64,000 nucleotides of DNA from Arthrobacter dokdonellae. GTDB lineage: Bacteria > Actinomycetota > Actinomycetes > Actinomycetales > Micrococcaceae. The stretch is taken from contig NZ_CP029642.1 of assembly GCF_003268655.1 (NCBI RefSeq), positions 1,240,001 to 1,304,000 on the forward strand. The letters run 5' to 3'. The notes beneath the pieces are model-generated. The model searched no databases. It had not been told where the DNA came from and saw nothing but the letters and a program-made list of their open reading frames with translations. Shown here one piece after another: positions 39,607 through 48,305 of this stretch (position 1 is its first letter; every line of letters begins with the position of its first letter). Position numbers and translations under genes: made by a program.

Positions 39607-39833
39607 CTGATGTCCTGTTTCCGATGATGACCGGCGACGCGTCCGAGCCCGGCGTGGTGTCCACCTGGTACGTGGCCGACGGCGACCCCGTCAAGGACAG
39701 GCACCTGCTCGCCGAGGTGTCCATCGACAAGGTCGACGCCGAAATCTACGCGCCCCTGGCCGGCACCGTCCGGCTCCGGGTCCAGGAGGGCGACGAGGTG
39801 GCCCAGGGTGCCGTGATCGCCGTCATCGAATGA
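39603..39833 (+). CDS. Stand-alone lipoyl-domain protein
   Basis: A 76-residue protein that is a single biotinyl/lipoyl carrier domain. The lipoylation lysine is Lys43 in SIDKVDAEIYAPLAGTV. GTG 39603 overlaps the E1 beta stop, so it is translationally coupled. Normal E2 subunits carry this domain fused to a peripheral-subunit-binding segment and a catalytic acyltransferase of more than 200 residues; both are missing here, and the frame ends cleanly with TGA. No E3 gene follows. It may be a free acyl/aldehyde carrier serving an E2 core encoded elsewhere, or the relic of a truncated E2. Confidence 0.85.
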   Translation: MTDVLFPMMTGDASEPGVVSTWYVADGDPVKDRHLLAEVSIDKVDAEIYAPLAGTVRLRVQEGDEVAQGAVIAVIE

Positions 39834-39849
39834 GGATCTTCACCGCATG

Positions 39850-40007
39850 TGGGCCGGTCCGGTGATTACCGGACCGGCCTCGCGCCAGACACGGATTGGC
39901 CGGTCGGCCGGCGCGGAGTCTACTTTAAGGACCCGCCAGGGCACGGCTTCGAGCTGATCACCCGGCCGTATTTCCAGACGCCAGCGACTGGTGGCCGAGC
40001 CAGCTAG
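39850..40007 (+). pseudogene. VOC/glyoxalase-family remnant
   Basis: The plus-strand frame ending at TAG 40005-40007 reads TDWPVGRRGVYFKDPPGHGF followed by ELITRPY. This is the C-terminal metal-ligand region of vicinal-oxygen-chelate proteins, where the Glu in FELIT is the usual metal ligand. No start or N-terminal half is present, so it is a truncated remnant of about 50 residues. The left boundary is approximate. Confidence 0.7.
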
Positions 40008-40318
40008 TGTGCCGCGAGGCGGAAGCCGAGGCGCCGGCCCGCCCGCACACCCGTCTGTGCGACGGTCACCACCAGGGTGCCGATTTCGGGGATCCACTGG
40101 GCCGGCCGGACGGCCTCCGTGAGAGCGTTGACCAGTTCGGCCGGTTCGGCGGACCAGTATTGGCGGTGCCCGCCCGGGGTGAAAAACGTGACGGATCCGA
40201 GGTTGATGTCCACGGCGGGCAGGACGGGGATGCCTTCGGGGCGCTTGGCCTGCTGTGTGCGGACGGTGCGGTTGGCCTGCTGTGTGCGGACGGGGCGGTT
40301 GACGGCAGTAATGGTCAT
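40004..40318 (-). CDS. Hypothetical 104-residue protein with duplicated heptad-like segment
   Basis: Not recognised. Residues 8-26 hold a 9-residue in-frame duplication (VRTQQANRT / VRTQQAKRP), encoded by two 27-bp direct repeats at 40245-40271 and 40272-40298 differing at one base. The rest is mixed alpha/beta in character (INLGSVTFFTPGGHRQYW). The gene overlaps the VOC remnant stop in the opposite strand and sits among decayed genes, so it could itself be a spurious or relic frame. Confidence 0.35.
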   Translation of the reverse strand: MTITAVNRPVRTQQANRTVRTQQAKRPEGIPVLPAVDINLGSVTFFTPGGHRQYWSAEPAELVNALTEAVRPAQWIPEIGTLVVTVAQTGVRAGRRLGFRLAAH

Positions 40319-40454
40319 GTCATGGCCTTTGCGTGTGCTCTTGCCCGCACCGGTTGGCGTCGGGCCGCTTCCTCATCCGAACCACCCTGTGAACATGGGG
40401 TTGGTGCGCGGCCAGTCGGAGCTTGGCGCCGCATCTCTTGAAGCTGGCACCACT

Positions 40455-41214
40455 CTACCGCCAAAAAGTACGACGGCGGGTGGCGGCGTAATAAATTACG
40501 TCACCACCCGCCCCACTTCCAACTCCCCACGCCCAGGCCAGACCGCCGATGATGGCCACGGGCAGCCCGCCCACCAGGATGTCGTAGGCGATGGTCAGCG
40601 CGAAGACCACGTCGCTGACCACGATGGAGATCAGCTGGCGGTGAACACGCGCTGCCAGATGTCCTGGCCGATCAGCAGGCCCAGGGTGTAGATGGCAAGG
40701 TAGGTGATGATGGTCTGCGGGCCGATCCCGTTCCATTGGAAGAAGCTGGCTCCACCCGGAACTGGATGCCGGACAGGCCGCCGACGGCCTTCCACGCGAA
40801 CGGGAGCATGAGCAGGAAGACGCCCACGGTCTTGATGACGAACTGCACCTGGTCGGCGAGCGTGATGGACCACATGCCGCCGATGGTTGAGTAGACCAGC
40901 ACGATGGCGCCGCCCACCGCAATGGCGAGCCACCGGTCCCAGCCGGACAGGACCACAAAAATTGTGGCATGGGCGCCCGAAGAGGTGGCCGAGATCAGGA
41001 CAGTCTAGGCCAGCATGACGATGCCGGACATCGTGGTGGTTTTCTGGCCGTACCGCAGGCTGAGCATCTGGGAAACGGTGTAGATCTTCAGGCGCAGGAT
41101 GGTGCCGGCGAAGAGGAGGCTCAGCAGCAGCATGCCTATGGCAACGTTAAAGGTCATGAAGGTGCTCCAGAGTGGCTGCGGATCCGCGAAATAAAATTGC
41201 CCAAGAGGCAACAT
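40455..41214 (-). pseudogene. Sodium:solute symporter (SSS family), decayed
   Basis: Pieces of one symporter are spread over frames on the minus strand. From 41214, ILRLKIYTVSQMLSLRYGQK leads to an in-frame TAG at 41005-41007. The same frame then resumes with GGAIVLVYSTIGGMWSITLA and DQVQFVIKTVGVFLLMLPFA. A frameshift near 40745 leads to FFQWNGIGPQTIITYLAIYT and IGQDIWQRVF, then another shift into a final helix ending at 40455. The N-terminal helices are absent. It is divergent from an intact XRE-cupin regulator, which was probably its control gene. Confidence 0.85.
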
Positions 41215-41223
41215 CCGTTGTCC
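41206..41223. promoter_or_regulatory. Shared palindromic operator, copy A
   Basis: AGGCAACATCCGTTGTCC contains CAAC-N4-GTTG. It matches 15 of 18 positions with 48306-48323, upstream of the ureohydrolase operon. It lies between the symporter remnant and the XRE-cupin gene and is a likely binding site of that regulator. Confidence 0.65.
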
Positions 41224-41319
41224 ATTAGGCTAAACTGTGATGGACGCGACAGTCAAAGTGACCCTGCCCGTGGGAGGGCCACGGTGGGTGCGCGTAGCCC
41301 GGACCCCTTAGGAGCACAC

Positions 41320-41904
41320 ATGAAGGCACTGCCCGTTGAACCCAGCTCTGCCCCGGTGGCCATCGGCTCACGGATCCGTGCCGCCCGTCAGTCACAGCGG
41401 CTCACGATTGAGCATGTGGCCGACGCGACCGGGCTGACCAAGGGGTTCCTGAGCCGCGTGGAGCGTGACCTCACCTCTCCCAGTGTCGCGTCCCTCGTGA
41501 CACTGTGCCAAGTCCTGTCCATTTCCATCGGCGAGCTTTTTGCCGCCCCCGAGACGCACCTGACGCGCCGCGGTGAGGGCCCGCGCATCTCGCTGGGGGG
41601 CGAGGGCATCGTGGAACGGCTGCTCACCGCCCGCTCGGAGCGCCGCCTGCAAATCCTTGGCACCACCATCGAACCGTTTGGCCGCGGCGAATCCGAGCTG
41701 TACGCCGTCGACTGTGACGTTGACGTGCTGCACATCGTCAGCGGCGAGCTGACGCTGATCATGACCCAGGAATCGTACGACCTGCAGGCCGGGGACACGC
41801 TCTCCTTCCCCGGCCGGGAGCCGCATTCCTGGGAGAACCGCTCCGCCGCCCCCGTGGAGGCCCTGTTCATCCTGGTCCCCGCCGCCTCCGGATCGGGCTA
41901 CTGA
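41320..41904 (+). CDS. XRE-family regulator with cupin domain
   Basis: A 194-residue protein with an N-terminal helix-turn-helix (residues about 15-70: IRAARQSQRLTIEHVADATG, FLSRVERDLTSPSVASL) and a C-terminal cupin (about 110-190: VDVLHIVSGELTL, GDTLSFPGREPHSWENRS). It is the PuuR-like architecture that senses small amines or related metabolites. ATG 41320 follows TAGGAGCACAC; the frame extends further upstream but that part is unlikely. Its divergent symporter is broken, yet a matching operator is present before the ureohydrolase gene at 48.4 kb, suggesting that operon is now its main target. Confidence 0.88.
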   Translation: MKALPVEPSSAPVAIGSRIRAARQSQRLTIEHVADATGLTKGFLSRVERDLTSPSVASLVTLCQVLSISIGELFAAPETHLTRRGEGPRISLGGEGIVERLLTARSERRLQILGTTIEPFGRGESELYAVDCDVDVLHIVSGELTLIMTQESYDLQAGDTLSFPGREPHSWENRSAAPVEALFILVPAASGSGY

Positions 41905-42032
41905 CGCCCACGAGCCGCCAAGCGGATACCTAAGTTCCCACCGGCCCGTTCACGGCAAATTCAAAGCCAGCACGTTGATCCTTGAAGACAGGACACAACG
42001 CCAAACTTGGACTTTGAGAGCGAGGGCCCGTC

Positions 42033-42320
42033 ATGGCACGAACAGCCGACGGCAGGAAAATCGCCCAGACGGTCACGTCCGTGGTGGCCATGGGCGCACT
42101 GGGGACGGCGGCACTGGGCAGCGTTGCATTGGATGGCACCATCAACGCCGCCAACGCAGCCAAGGCCGCAACGACCCAAAACAGCGGCACCACGACGCCG
42201 GACCCGTCCTCGGACTCAGGTTCCTCACCGGACTCCGGCTCACAGTCCGGCTCCTCCTCCGGCACCCAGCTGCTGCCCGGCAACGGAAGCGCCAGCCACT
42301 CCCGGTCGGCGGGATCCTGA
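42033..42320 (+). CDS. Small exported or membrane-anchored Ser/Gly/Thr-rich protein
   Basis: A 95-residue protein: a short basic start, one hydrophobic segment (about residues 10-34, TVTSVVAMGALGTAALGSVA) serving as signal or anchor, an Ala-rich stretch and a disordered tail dominated by Ser, Gly, Thr and Pro. The ATG follows GAGCGAGG. It opens the ApbE redox operon, with the next gene starting one base after its stop. In related operons an FMN-binding domain protein with a similar anchor and linker can occupy this place. Here no FMN-attachment motif (D-x-x-S/T-G-A-T) is seen, so it may be a shortened relative or an unrelated linker protein. Confidence 0.7.
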   Translation: MARTADGRKIAQTVTSVVAMGALGTAALGSVALDGTINAANAAKAATTQNSGTTTPDPSSDSGSSPDSGSQSGSSSGTQLLPGNGSASHSRSAGS

Positions 42321-42321
42321 C

Positions 42322-43383
42322 GTGGCGCCGGATGACGCCACGGCCCGCCGGTCCTGGCAGGTGTGGGGACTGTCCGCCTCGGTGGTGGTGACCGATCCCG
42401 GGCAGGCCGATGCCGCGGCCAGGCTGGCACAAGGGATGCTCGACGCCGTCGACCTCGCCTGCAGCCGCTTCCGCACGGACTCGGAACTGGCGGTGCGGCG
42501 CGGGGACCTGGTGCACGGCGCCACCGTGTCTCCGCTGCTGGCCACCCTGATGGAGTCAGCCTTGGCGGCGGCCCGGTGGACGGGCGGCGCCGTGGACCCC
42601 ACCCTGGGCGGGGACCTCATTTCCCTCGGCTACGACGCGGATTTTGCTTCCCTCCCCGGGCCCGGAAGGAACGACGGCGCCCGGTCGGCCGGCCGCTTGG
42701 CTGCCGGTCCGTCCTCCACAGGACTTTCGTCCGCCGGCAGGTCCCAGGCGCACGCGCCCCAGCCCAGTGCCCTCCTGCCCGGCGCGCCCCAGCCGCACGA
42801 GCCCCGCGCGCCCGGCTGGACTCGCATCGCCCTGGACAGCAGGTGCCTGACTGTTCCCGCGGACGTCACCGTGGATCTCGGCGCCACGGCCAAGGCGGTG
42901 GCGGCGGACATGGCGGCGGCGCGGATCGCCGTCGAACGTGGCTGCGGCGTGCTGGTGAACCTGGGCGGCGACATCGCCACCGCGGGCCCGGCCCCGGACG
43001 GGGCGGCCGGGCACTGGCAGGTCCTGGTCCAGGACACGCCCGGCGACCCCGCCCAGCAGGTGTCCCTGCCGGCGGGCCGCGCGCTGGCGACCTCCAGCAC
43101 GTCCAAGCGCCGCTGGCAGCAGGCCGGCGCGCTGCGCCACCACATCCTGGACCCGCGCTTCGGACTGCCGGCCGACGCCGTCTGGCGCAGTGCCAGCGTC
43201 GCCGCGCCCACCGCGCTGGAGGCCAATGCGTACAGCACCGCCGCCATCGTCAAGGGGCATGCGGCCGCCGCCTGGCTGCGGGATTCCTCCGTCAGCGCCC
43301 GTCTGGTGGACCAGGGCGGCCGCGTCCTGACGACGGCGGGCTGGCCCGCGCCCGAGCTGGCGGGAGCTGGTTTCCATGGATGA
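42322..43383 (+). CDS. apbE: FAD:protein FMN transferase (ApbE family)
   Basis: A protein of about 353 residues starting at GTG 42322. Family features are SRFRTDSELAVRRGD near the N-terminus, the WTGGAVDPTLGGDLISLGYD block, VTVDLGATAKAVAAD, VLVNLGGDIATAG, and the C-terminal ATSSTSKRRW with HHILDPRFGLPAD. ApbE attaches FMN covalently to Thr or Ser of exported redox proteins. No lipoprotein signal is visible at this start. A Pro/Ala/Ser-rich insertion (residues about 115-160) enlarges one loop. It overlaps the next gene by eight bases. Its FMN acceptor is not identified in the window. Confidence 0.88.
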   Translation: MAPDDATARRSWQVWGLSASVVVTDPGQADAAARLAQGMLDAVDLACSRFRTDSELAVRRGDLVHGATVSPLLATLMESALAAARWTGGAVDPTLGGDLISLGYDADFASLPGPGRNDGARSAGRLAAGPSSTGLSSAGRSQAHAPQPSALLPGAPQPHEPRAPGWTRIALDSRCLTVPADVTVDLGATAKAVAADMAAARIAVERGCGVLVNLGGDIATAGPAPDGAAGHWQVLVQDTPGDPAQQVSLPAGRALATSSTSKRRWQQAGALRHHILDPRFGLPADAVWRSASVAAPTALEANAYSTAAIVKGHAAAAWLRDSSVSARLVDQGGRVLTTAGWPAPELAGAGFHG

Positions 43384-43954
43384 CGCCATGTGGGCCTTTG
43401 CCCGGGTCAGCGGCCTGGTGTCCATGGTGCTCCTGACGGGTTCGGTGCTGTTGGGCATTCTGGCCAGGTCCGGGCGGCCGCTGCTGGTCATTCCGCGGTT
43501 TTCCGTTTCACTGCTGCACCGCAACATTTCGCTGCTGGCAGTGGTGTTCCTTGTTTTCCATGTGACGCCCCTGCTGCTCGATTCCTACGCGCGGGTCAAC
43601 CTGGTGGACGTGGTGGTCCCCTTCCTGGGCAGCTACAGGGGGTTTTGGCAGGGCCTGGGCACGGTGGCCCTGGACCTGATGGCCGCCGTGGTGGTCACCA
43701 GCGCCCTCCGGCACCGGCTGGGACAGCGGACATTCCGTGTGGTGCACTGGGCCAGCTATGTCATGTGGCCGCTGGCGCTGGCGCACTCCGTGGGGAACGG
43801 AACGGACGGGACGAGCGCGCCGGTGGTGGCCGCCGCCGTCGTACTCACCGTGGCTGTGCTGGCCGCGGCGGCGTGGAGGGTGTCGGCCGGCTTCCTGGAG
43901 ACGGCGTCGCTGCGGGGCAGTGGTGGAACCGCCCGGAACGGGTGGCGGCCATGA
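43376..43954 (+). CDS. Ferric-reductase-like transmembrane heme b protein
   Basis: A 192-residue integral membrane protein with five to six hydrophobic helices. His48 and His62 in one helix (LLHRNISLLAVVFLVFHV) and His124 and His137 in another (FRVVHWASYVMWPLALAHSV) have the 13-14 residue spacing that places two stacked b hemes across the membrane in ferric reductases and NADPH oxidases. The cytoplasmic FAD/NADPH domain of those enzymes is missing; the next two genes could supply electrons instead. It overlaps apbE upstream and the NuoF-like gene downstream (ATGA). Confidence 0.88.
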   Translation: MDDAMWAFARVSGLVSMVLLTGSVLLGILARSGRPLLVIPRFSVSLLHRNISLLAVVFLVFHVTPLLLDSYARVNLVDVVVPFLGSYRGFWQGLGTVALDLMAAVVVTSALRHRLGQRTFRVVHWASYVMWPLALAHSVGNGTDGTSAPVVAAAVVLTVAVLAAAAWRVSAGFLETASLRGSGGTARNGWRP

Positions 43955-45267
43955 GCGCGGACACGGCGGTGGAGCCGGTGGAAAGGGGCGCTGCCGGGCA
44001 GTCCGCCGCTTCCCGGCTGTTCGCTGGCGGCGCCAACGCCGGGCATGCTGCGCACCTCGCGGCCTACGGCACGATGCCGCGACGCGCGCCGGGAGGATCG
44101 CTGGCGCAGGAGCTGGAGGCCTCCGGGCTGACCGGCCGCGGCGGCGCGGGGTTCTCCGCGTGGCGGAAGTTTGCCGCCGTCGACCTCTCCCGCAGGCCCA
44201 ACAGGTATGCGCGGCGGACGGGCGCGCCGGTGCTCATCGCGAACGGCGCGGAAGGCGAGCCGCTCAGCTTCAAGGACGCCACGCTGCTGCACAACGCCCC
44301 GCATCTGGTCATCGACGGGCTGCTCGCGGCGGCGGAGGCACTCGGCGCGGGCAGCATGTTCATCTATGCCGGCGCGGCACGGCTGGAACCTGTGGCCGCG
44401 GCGCTCGCCGAACGGGCGGATGCCCGGAGCATTGCGCTGCTCGAGGCACCGGACACCTTTGTGGCCGGCCAGGCCAGCGCCGTGGTCAATTTCCTGGAGA
44501 CCGGCAGGGCGCTGCCCCGCGACCTTGCAGGACGGCTGGCCGAAAGTGGCTTCAAGGGCCGCCCCACACTGGTCCACAACGTTGAAACGTGGGCCCACGT
44601 CGCCCTCGTGGCCCGCTACGGGGCCGACTGGTTCCGCGCCGAGGGCACTGCGGAGGACCCGGGCACGCGGCTGGTGTCGGTGACCGGCAACGTCCCGTCG
44701 GAGGTGGTGCTCGAGGTGCCCGGCGGTGCCGGCCTGGGCGACGTGCTCGCGTCGGCGGGGGTGGGGCTCGACGCCGTTTCCGCCGTCCTGGTGGGCGGGT
44801 ACCACGGGTGCTGGGTCCGGCCTTCGGGAATGGTGCTTTCGACGGGGGCGCCGTCCGGTGGCGCGCCGTCTGGGCCGCCGTCCCCCGGGGCGCCGTCCGC
44901 GGGCTGGGTCCGGCCGGGCGCCGGAGTGTTGCACGTGCTGGGTGTGGGCCGGTGCGGCCTCGAGGCCACGGCACGGATGGTGGATTATTTGGCGGGGGAG
45001 TCGGCACGCCAATGCGGCCCATGCATGTTCGGGCTGCCGGCGCTCGCGGACGTCATGAAGCGTCTCGCTGCCGGCTCGGGCGCGCCGGACCTGGTGCGCG
45101 AGGTGGAGCGGCTGTCGGCCCTGGTGTCCGGCCGCGGCGCCTGCCACCACCCGGACGGCACGGTGCAGCTCATCCACAGCGCACTGGAGACATTTGCCGA
45201 CGACGTCCGGTGGCACCTGGCGGGACAGTGCCTTGCGGCAGCCCGGGCAGACGGAGCGGCGCAATGA
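43951..45267 (+). CDS. NuoF-like NADH:acceptor flavo-iron-sulfur protein
   Basis: A 438-residue relative of the 51-kDa subunit of complex I. FMN/NADH-site elements are LTGRGGAGFSAWRKF (about 47-61) and LIANGAEGEPLSFKD. An SLBB-type region follows (EVPGGAGLGDVLASAGV). The C-terminal 4Fe-4S domain has SARQCGPCMFGLPAL and a distal Cys in GRGACHHPDGT. A Gly/Pro/Ser-rich insertion (about residues 294-318) is unusual. No NuoE or NuoG partner is present, so this is not a respiratory complex I gene. Translational coupling on both sides ties it to the membrane heme protein and ferredoxin. Confidence 0.87.
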   Translation: MSADTAVEPVERGAAGQSAASRLFAGGANAGHAAHLAAYGTMPRRAPGGSLAQELEASGLTGRGGAGFSAWRKFAAVDLSRRPNRYARRTGAPVLIANGAEGEPLSFKDATLLHNAPHLVIDGLLAAAEALGAGSMFIYAGAARLEPVAAALAERADARSIALLEAPDTFVAGQASAVVNFLETGRALPRDLAGRLAESGFKGRPTLVHNVETWAHVALVARYGADWFRAEGTAEDPGTRLVSVTGNVPSEVVLEVPGGAGLGDVLASAGVGLDAVSAVLVGGYHGCWVRPSGMVLSTGAPSGGAPSGPPSPGAPSAGWVRPGAGVLHVLGVGRCGLEATARMVDYLAGESARQCGPCMFGLPALADVMKRLAAGSGAPDLVREVERLSALVSGRGACHHPDGTVQLIHSALETFADDVRWHLAGQCLAAARADGAAQ

Positions 45268-45512
45268 ACGCCGGCGGGCCGGCGGCGCGGCTGCACATCG
45301 ACTGGACCGTGTGCGACGGACGTGGACTCTGTGCCGAACTGCTTCCGGAAGCGCTCACGCGCGACGACTGGGGCTACCCGCTCGCCGCGCCCGGCCGGAT
45401 CCGCGGCAGCGGCGACGCGACGAACGTGCCCCTGACCGGCGCAGAACTCGTCCCGGCCATGGACGCCGTGAAGCTCTGCCCGCTTCTGGCCCTGCGCATC
45501 ACCCGCCCCTGA
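45264..45512 (+). CDS. Mini-ferredoxin
   Basis: An 82-residue protein with Cys17, Cys23 and Cys72 (VCDGRGLCAELLPEAL and VKLCPLLAL), a three-cysteine arrangement typical of actinobacterial 3Fe-4S ferredoxins. The position between the first and second ligands seems to lack a fourth cysteine. ATG 45264 overlaps the stop of the NuoF-like gene by four bases. It probably relays electrons between that flavoprotein and the membrane heme protein. It is the last gene of the operon. Confidence 0.85.
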   Translation: MNAGGPAARLHIDWTVCDGRGLCAELLPEALTRDDWGYPLAAPGRIRGSGDATNVPLTGAELVPAMDAVKLCPLLALRITRP

Positions 45513-46068
45513 ATGCGGACGCTCCTGCAGTTGTGGGGGTGTTTGGCCGGACGCTCCTGCAGTTGTGGGGGTGTTTGGCCCGGCGATAGTCAGTCGCGTT
45601 GGTGTTTGACCCGACGCGCTTGCTGTTGGAGGCTTTCAGGGTTGTCGCCGGGCCTTCCTGCTCCTTGCGCCAAACGTTGACGGCAACCAGTGACGTGGTA
45701 ACCAGGGCGCCCGTAGACAGCAGCCACAACGGAAAACCGCCGATGTCGGCAGCGGAACCGTCAAAGCCCATCGACAAGAGGAGTCCTCCCATTGCCGCCG
45801 AGGCCACTGCCGAAACCGCCGTGGCGGTGAATAGCCAAAGAATGGCGCGGCTCCGCTTCAACGAGCCCTTGGGCGCCACCAGCAAGAAGGCTAGGGGAGT
45901 AGCCACGGCCAAGCCGATCGTGGCGATGTAGGCGGGGCCATACAGGAGCTCCGTGCGGGGGAACGCAAGCCCGGCGACAGCAGCCGATACCGCCAGCACT
46001 CCGGGAAGGGGTTGGGCGTGGGGAGAATGCGTCCGTTTGCTCCAGTGTGCTCCCACGTGATCCCCCAA
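45499..46068 (-). CDS. Hypothetical four-helix membrane protein with repeat-encoded C-terminus
   Basis: A 189-residue protein with four hydrophobic segments (about residues 25-40, 45-65, 78-100 and 112-130) and a polar C-terminus. Family not recognised. The last about 35 residues are translated through the two 32-bp direct repeats at 45517-45580, giving two copies of a H-P-H/T-x-C/A-type segment. The frame may have been extended by repeat insertion, and its stop lies inside the ferredoxin 3' end on the other strand. Codon use of the membrane part is less GC-biased than its neighbours. Confidence 0.6.
   Translation of the reverse strand: MGDHVGAHWSKRTHSPHAQPLPGVLAVSAAVAGLAFPRTELLYGPAYIATIGLAVATPLAFLLVAPKGSLKRSRAILWLFTATAVSAVASAAMGGLLLSMGFDGSAADIGGFPLWLLSTGALVTTSLVAVNVWRKEQEGPATTLKASNSKRVGSNTNATDYRRAKHPHNCRSVRPNTPTTAGASAFRGG
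45517..45580. repeat. 32-bp tandem direct repeat, two perfect units
   Basis: Units 45517-45548 and 45549-45580 are identical and contain GACGCTCCTGCAG followed by a G-run. The core and the 32-base period match the array at 59160-59280. Confidence 0.92.
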
Positions 46069-46151
46069 GTCCCGGTGACTACCGTGGTAGCCACCATTCC
46101 ACTGTCGAGTGCATGATCAGCATATGCCGCCCCGGATCTGCGGGAGGGTCG

Positions 46152-48131
46152 TCAGCCGACGTGCACCCAGGGGCGCTGGGTCAGGTCAGGCTCGGCCTCG
46201 CGCAGCACCTCGCGGGTGACAGGCGCGATCTCGCCTTCGCCGAAGAAGAGGAACTTGAGGAGGTTGGCGATGGGGTTGCCTTCGTTCCAGCGGAAGTAGA
46301 TGTGGGGGATGACTCCGGTGGCGTCGCGCACGTGGAGCAGGACGGCCGCCACGGTGTTGGGCACGGTGGAGCCGTGCACCTCGAGGATCTTGAACCCGTA
46401 GAGCTCAATGCCGCGCACTTCCAGTGCCGTCTCGAAGTCGGAGGAGTCGTCCACGATGACCTCCAGGAAAAGGGCGTCCTGCGGGTCGCCGATCTCGTTG
46501 ACGGTGGCTGCGTGGCTGAGCTTGCGGCGGTAGGCAGCGGCGTCGCGGGTCTTGGGGTCGTGGGAGATGAAGCGGATCGTCCCCTCGTCCACGGCTGCAA
46601 CGTATTTCATGGCGGCCTCGTCCATGCGGATGTACGTGGCCCTCAGCTCGAAGGCGCGCCGCATGCGGGACAGCAAGCTGACGCCCACGATGCCGGCGAT
46701 GAACAGCGCCGCAATTTTCAGCCCGTCCGGGCGCTCGATGGAGTTCGCCACCGTGGTATAGATGAACGCCACGGACACGGCGCCAAAGCCGATGGTCTGC
46801 GCCTTTTGCTTTTTGCGCTTGGCCGAGAGGGTGACGGCAATGGCGGCGGAGGTGATCAGGACCAGGACACCGGTGGCATAGGCGCCGCCCTGGGCGTCGA
46901 CGCTGGCCTTGAAGGCGAGCGTGATGACGACGGCGATGACGCCGAACACCAGCACCAGGGGCCGCACGGCGCCGGCCCATTCCGGGGCCATGCCGAAGCG
47001 GGGCAGGTAGCGCGGCACCAGGTTGAGCAGGCCCGCCATCGCGGAGGCGCCGGCAAACCACAGAATGGCGATGGTGCTGAGGTCGTACACCGTGCCGAAG
47101 CCTTGGCCGAGAAGCTGGTGGGCCAGATAGGCCAGGGCGCGGCCGTTGGCGGCCCCGCCCGGCTGGAACTCCGCCGCGGGAATGAGGATGGTGGTGGCCA
47201 GCGAGGAGGTGATCAGGAAGGTGCTCATGATGACGGCCGCCGTCGTCAGCAGCTTGTGTGCCCCGGCGATCCGGCCCGTCGGCTTGTCCTCGGTGTCGCC
47301 CGGGCGCCCCTTGATCTGGGGCATGACCGCCACGCCGGTCTCGAAGCCGGACAGGCCCAGTGCCAGGCGGGGGAAAACGAGCAGGGCGATGGCCACCACC
47401 ATGACGGGGTTGCCATGCTGGGTGGTCAGGGCCGTCCACCAGTCCGCGGTGAGGAGGGGGCTGCCCAGGGCCTTGACCAGCGCGACGGCGATCACCACCA
47501 GGTTCAGCGACAGGAACACGGCTACCAGGACCACGGCAATTCCGATGGCCTCCTTGAATCCGCGAAGGAACACGGCGGCCAGGGCAGCGACCAATACCAG
47601 GGTGATGACGATGTTTTGTCCGTGGAGGAAGGCGGGCGCAAACGGGTTTTCAATCACGTGTGCCGAGGCATCGGCGGCGGAAAGCGTGATGGTGATCATG
47701 AAATCCGTTGCGGCAAAACCCAGAAGGGCCAACACGAACAGCTTGCCCCACCACCGGGGGAGCAGGCGCTCCAGCATGGCGATGGAGCCGGCGCCGTGCG
47801 GGCTTTCCCGGGCCACGCGCTTGTACACGGGAAGGGCTCCGAAAAGGGTCACGATGACAAGGACGATGGTGGCCAGCGGCGCCAGCACTCCGGCCGCCAG
47901 TGCGGCGATGGCGGGCTGGTAGCCGAGGGTGGAAAAGTAGTCCAGCCCGGTCAGGCACATGACCCGCCACCAGGTGTGCGGCTTGTGCTCGGCGTCGGGG
48001 CGCCCGTGGGGACCCTGGTGCTTTCCTGAACTTTCGGGCATGCCTTCCATGAGCCATAGGCGAAACGCCATGGTGCCCTTCGGCTTGAGCGGGGTCCCGG
48101 GATCCGCTGGGGGACGGGAGAGGGAAGTCAC
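46152..48131 (-). CDS. APC-superfamily permease with large cytoplasmic C-terminal domain
   Basis: A protein of about 659 residues. GTG 48131 is chosen because AAAGGATCC lies just upstream; the frame runs 60 codons further without similarity. Eleven to twelve hydrophobic segments (about residues 45-470) are followed by a hydrophilic C-terminal domain of about 170 residues ([36 protein letters not shown]). This layout resembles KUP/KdpA-independent potassium or amino-acid APC transporters of actinobacteria. The opening [20 protein letters not shown] and [15 protein letters not shown] are conserved-looking. The substrate is unknown. Confidence 0.8.
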   Translation of the reverse strand: MTSLSRPPADPGTPLKPKGTMAFRLWLMEGMPESSGKHQGPHGRPDAEHKPHTWWRVMCLTGLDYFSTLGYQPAIAALAAGVLAPLATIVLVIVTLFGALPVYKRVARESPHGAGSIAMLERLLPRWWGKLFVLALLGFAATDFMITITLSAADASAHVIENPFAPAFLHGQNIVITLVLVAALAAVFLRGFKEAIGIAVVLVAVFLSLNLVVIAVALVKALGSPLLTADWWTALTTQHGNPVMVVAIALLVFPRLALGLSGFETGVAVMPQIKGRPGDTEDKPTGRIAGAHKLLTTAAVIMSTFLITSSLATTILIPAAEFQPGGAANGRALAYLAHQLLGQGFGTVYDLSTIAILWFAGASAMAGLLNLVPRYLPRFGMAPEWAGAVRPLVLVFGVIAVVITLAFKASVDAQGGAYATGVLVLITSAAIAVTLSAKRKKQKAQTIGFGAVSVAFIYTTVANSIERPDGLKIAALFIAGIVGVSLLSRMRRAFELRATYIRMDEAAMKYVAAVDEGTIRFISHDPKTRDAAAYRRKLSHAATVNEIGDPQDALFLEVIVDDSSDFETALEVRGIELYGFKILEVHGSTVPNTVAAVLLHVRDATGVIPHIYFRWNEGNPIANLLKFLFFGEGEIAPVTREVLREAEPDLTQRPWVHVG

Positions 48132-48305
48132 GGGAGGATCCTTTCGCCCATGGACGCGCGGCACTAGTCCGCCCATTGGCGGCTCAGTGAGACTAACACT
48201 GCAAGCTCGCGGGAAACCCGGTTTTGACGAAATCTTGACGCATGTGTTTTCGCCCTGGCCCGACGTCGAACGGAATTCCCTTTGAGACAACTTTTGATTC
48301 ACATT

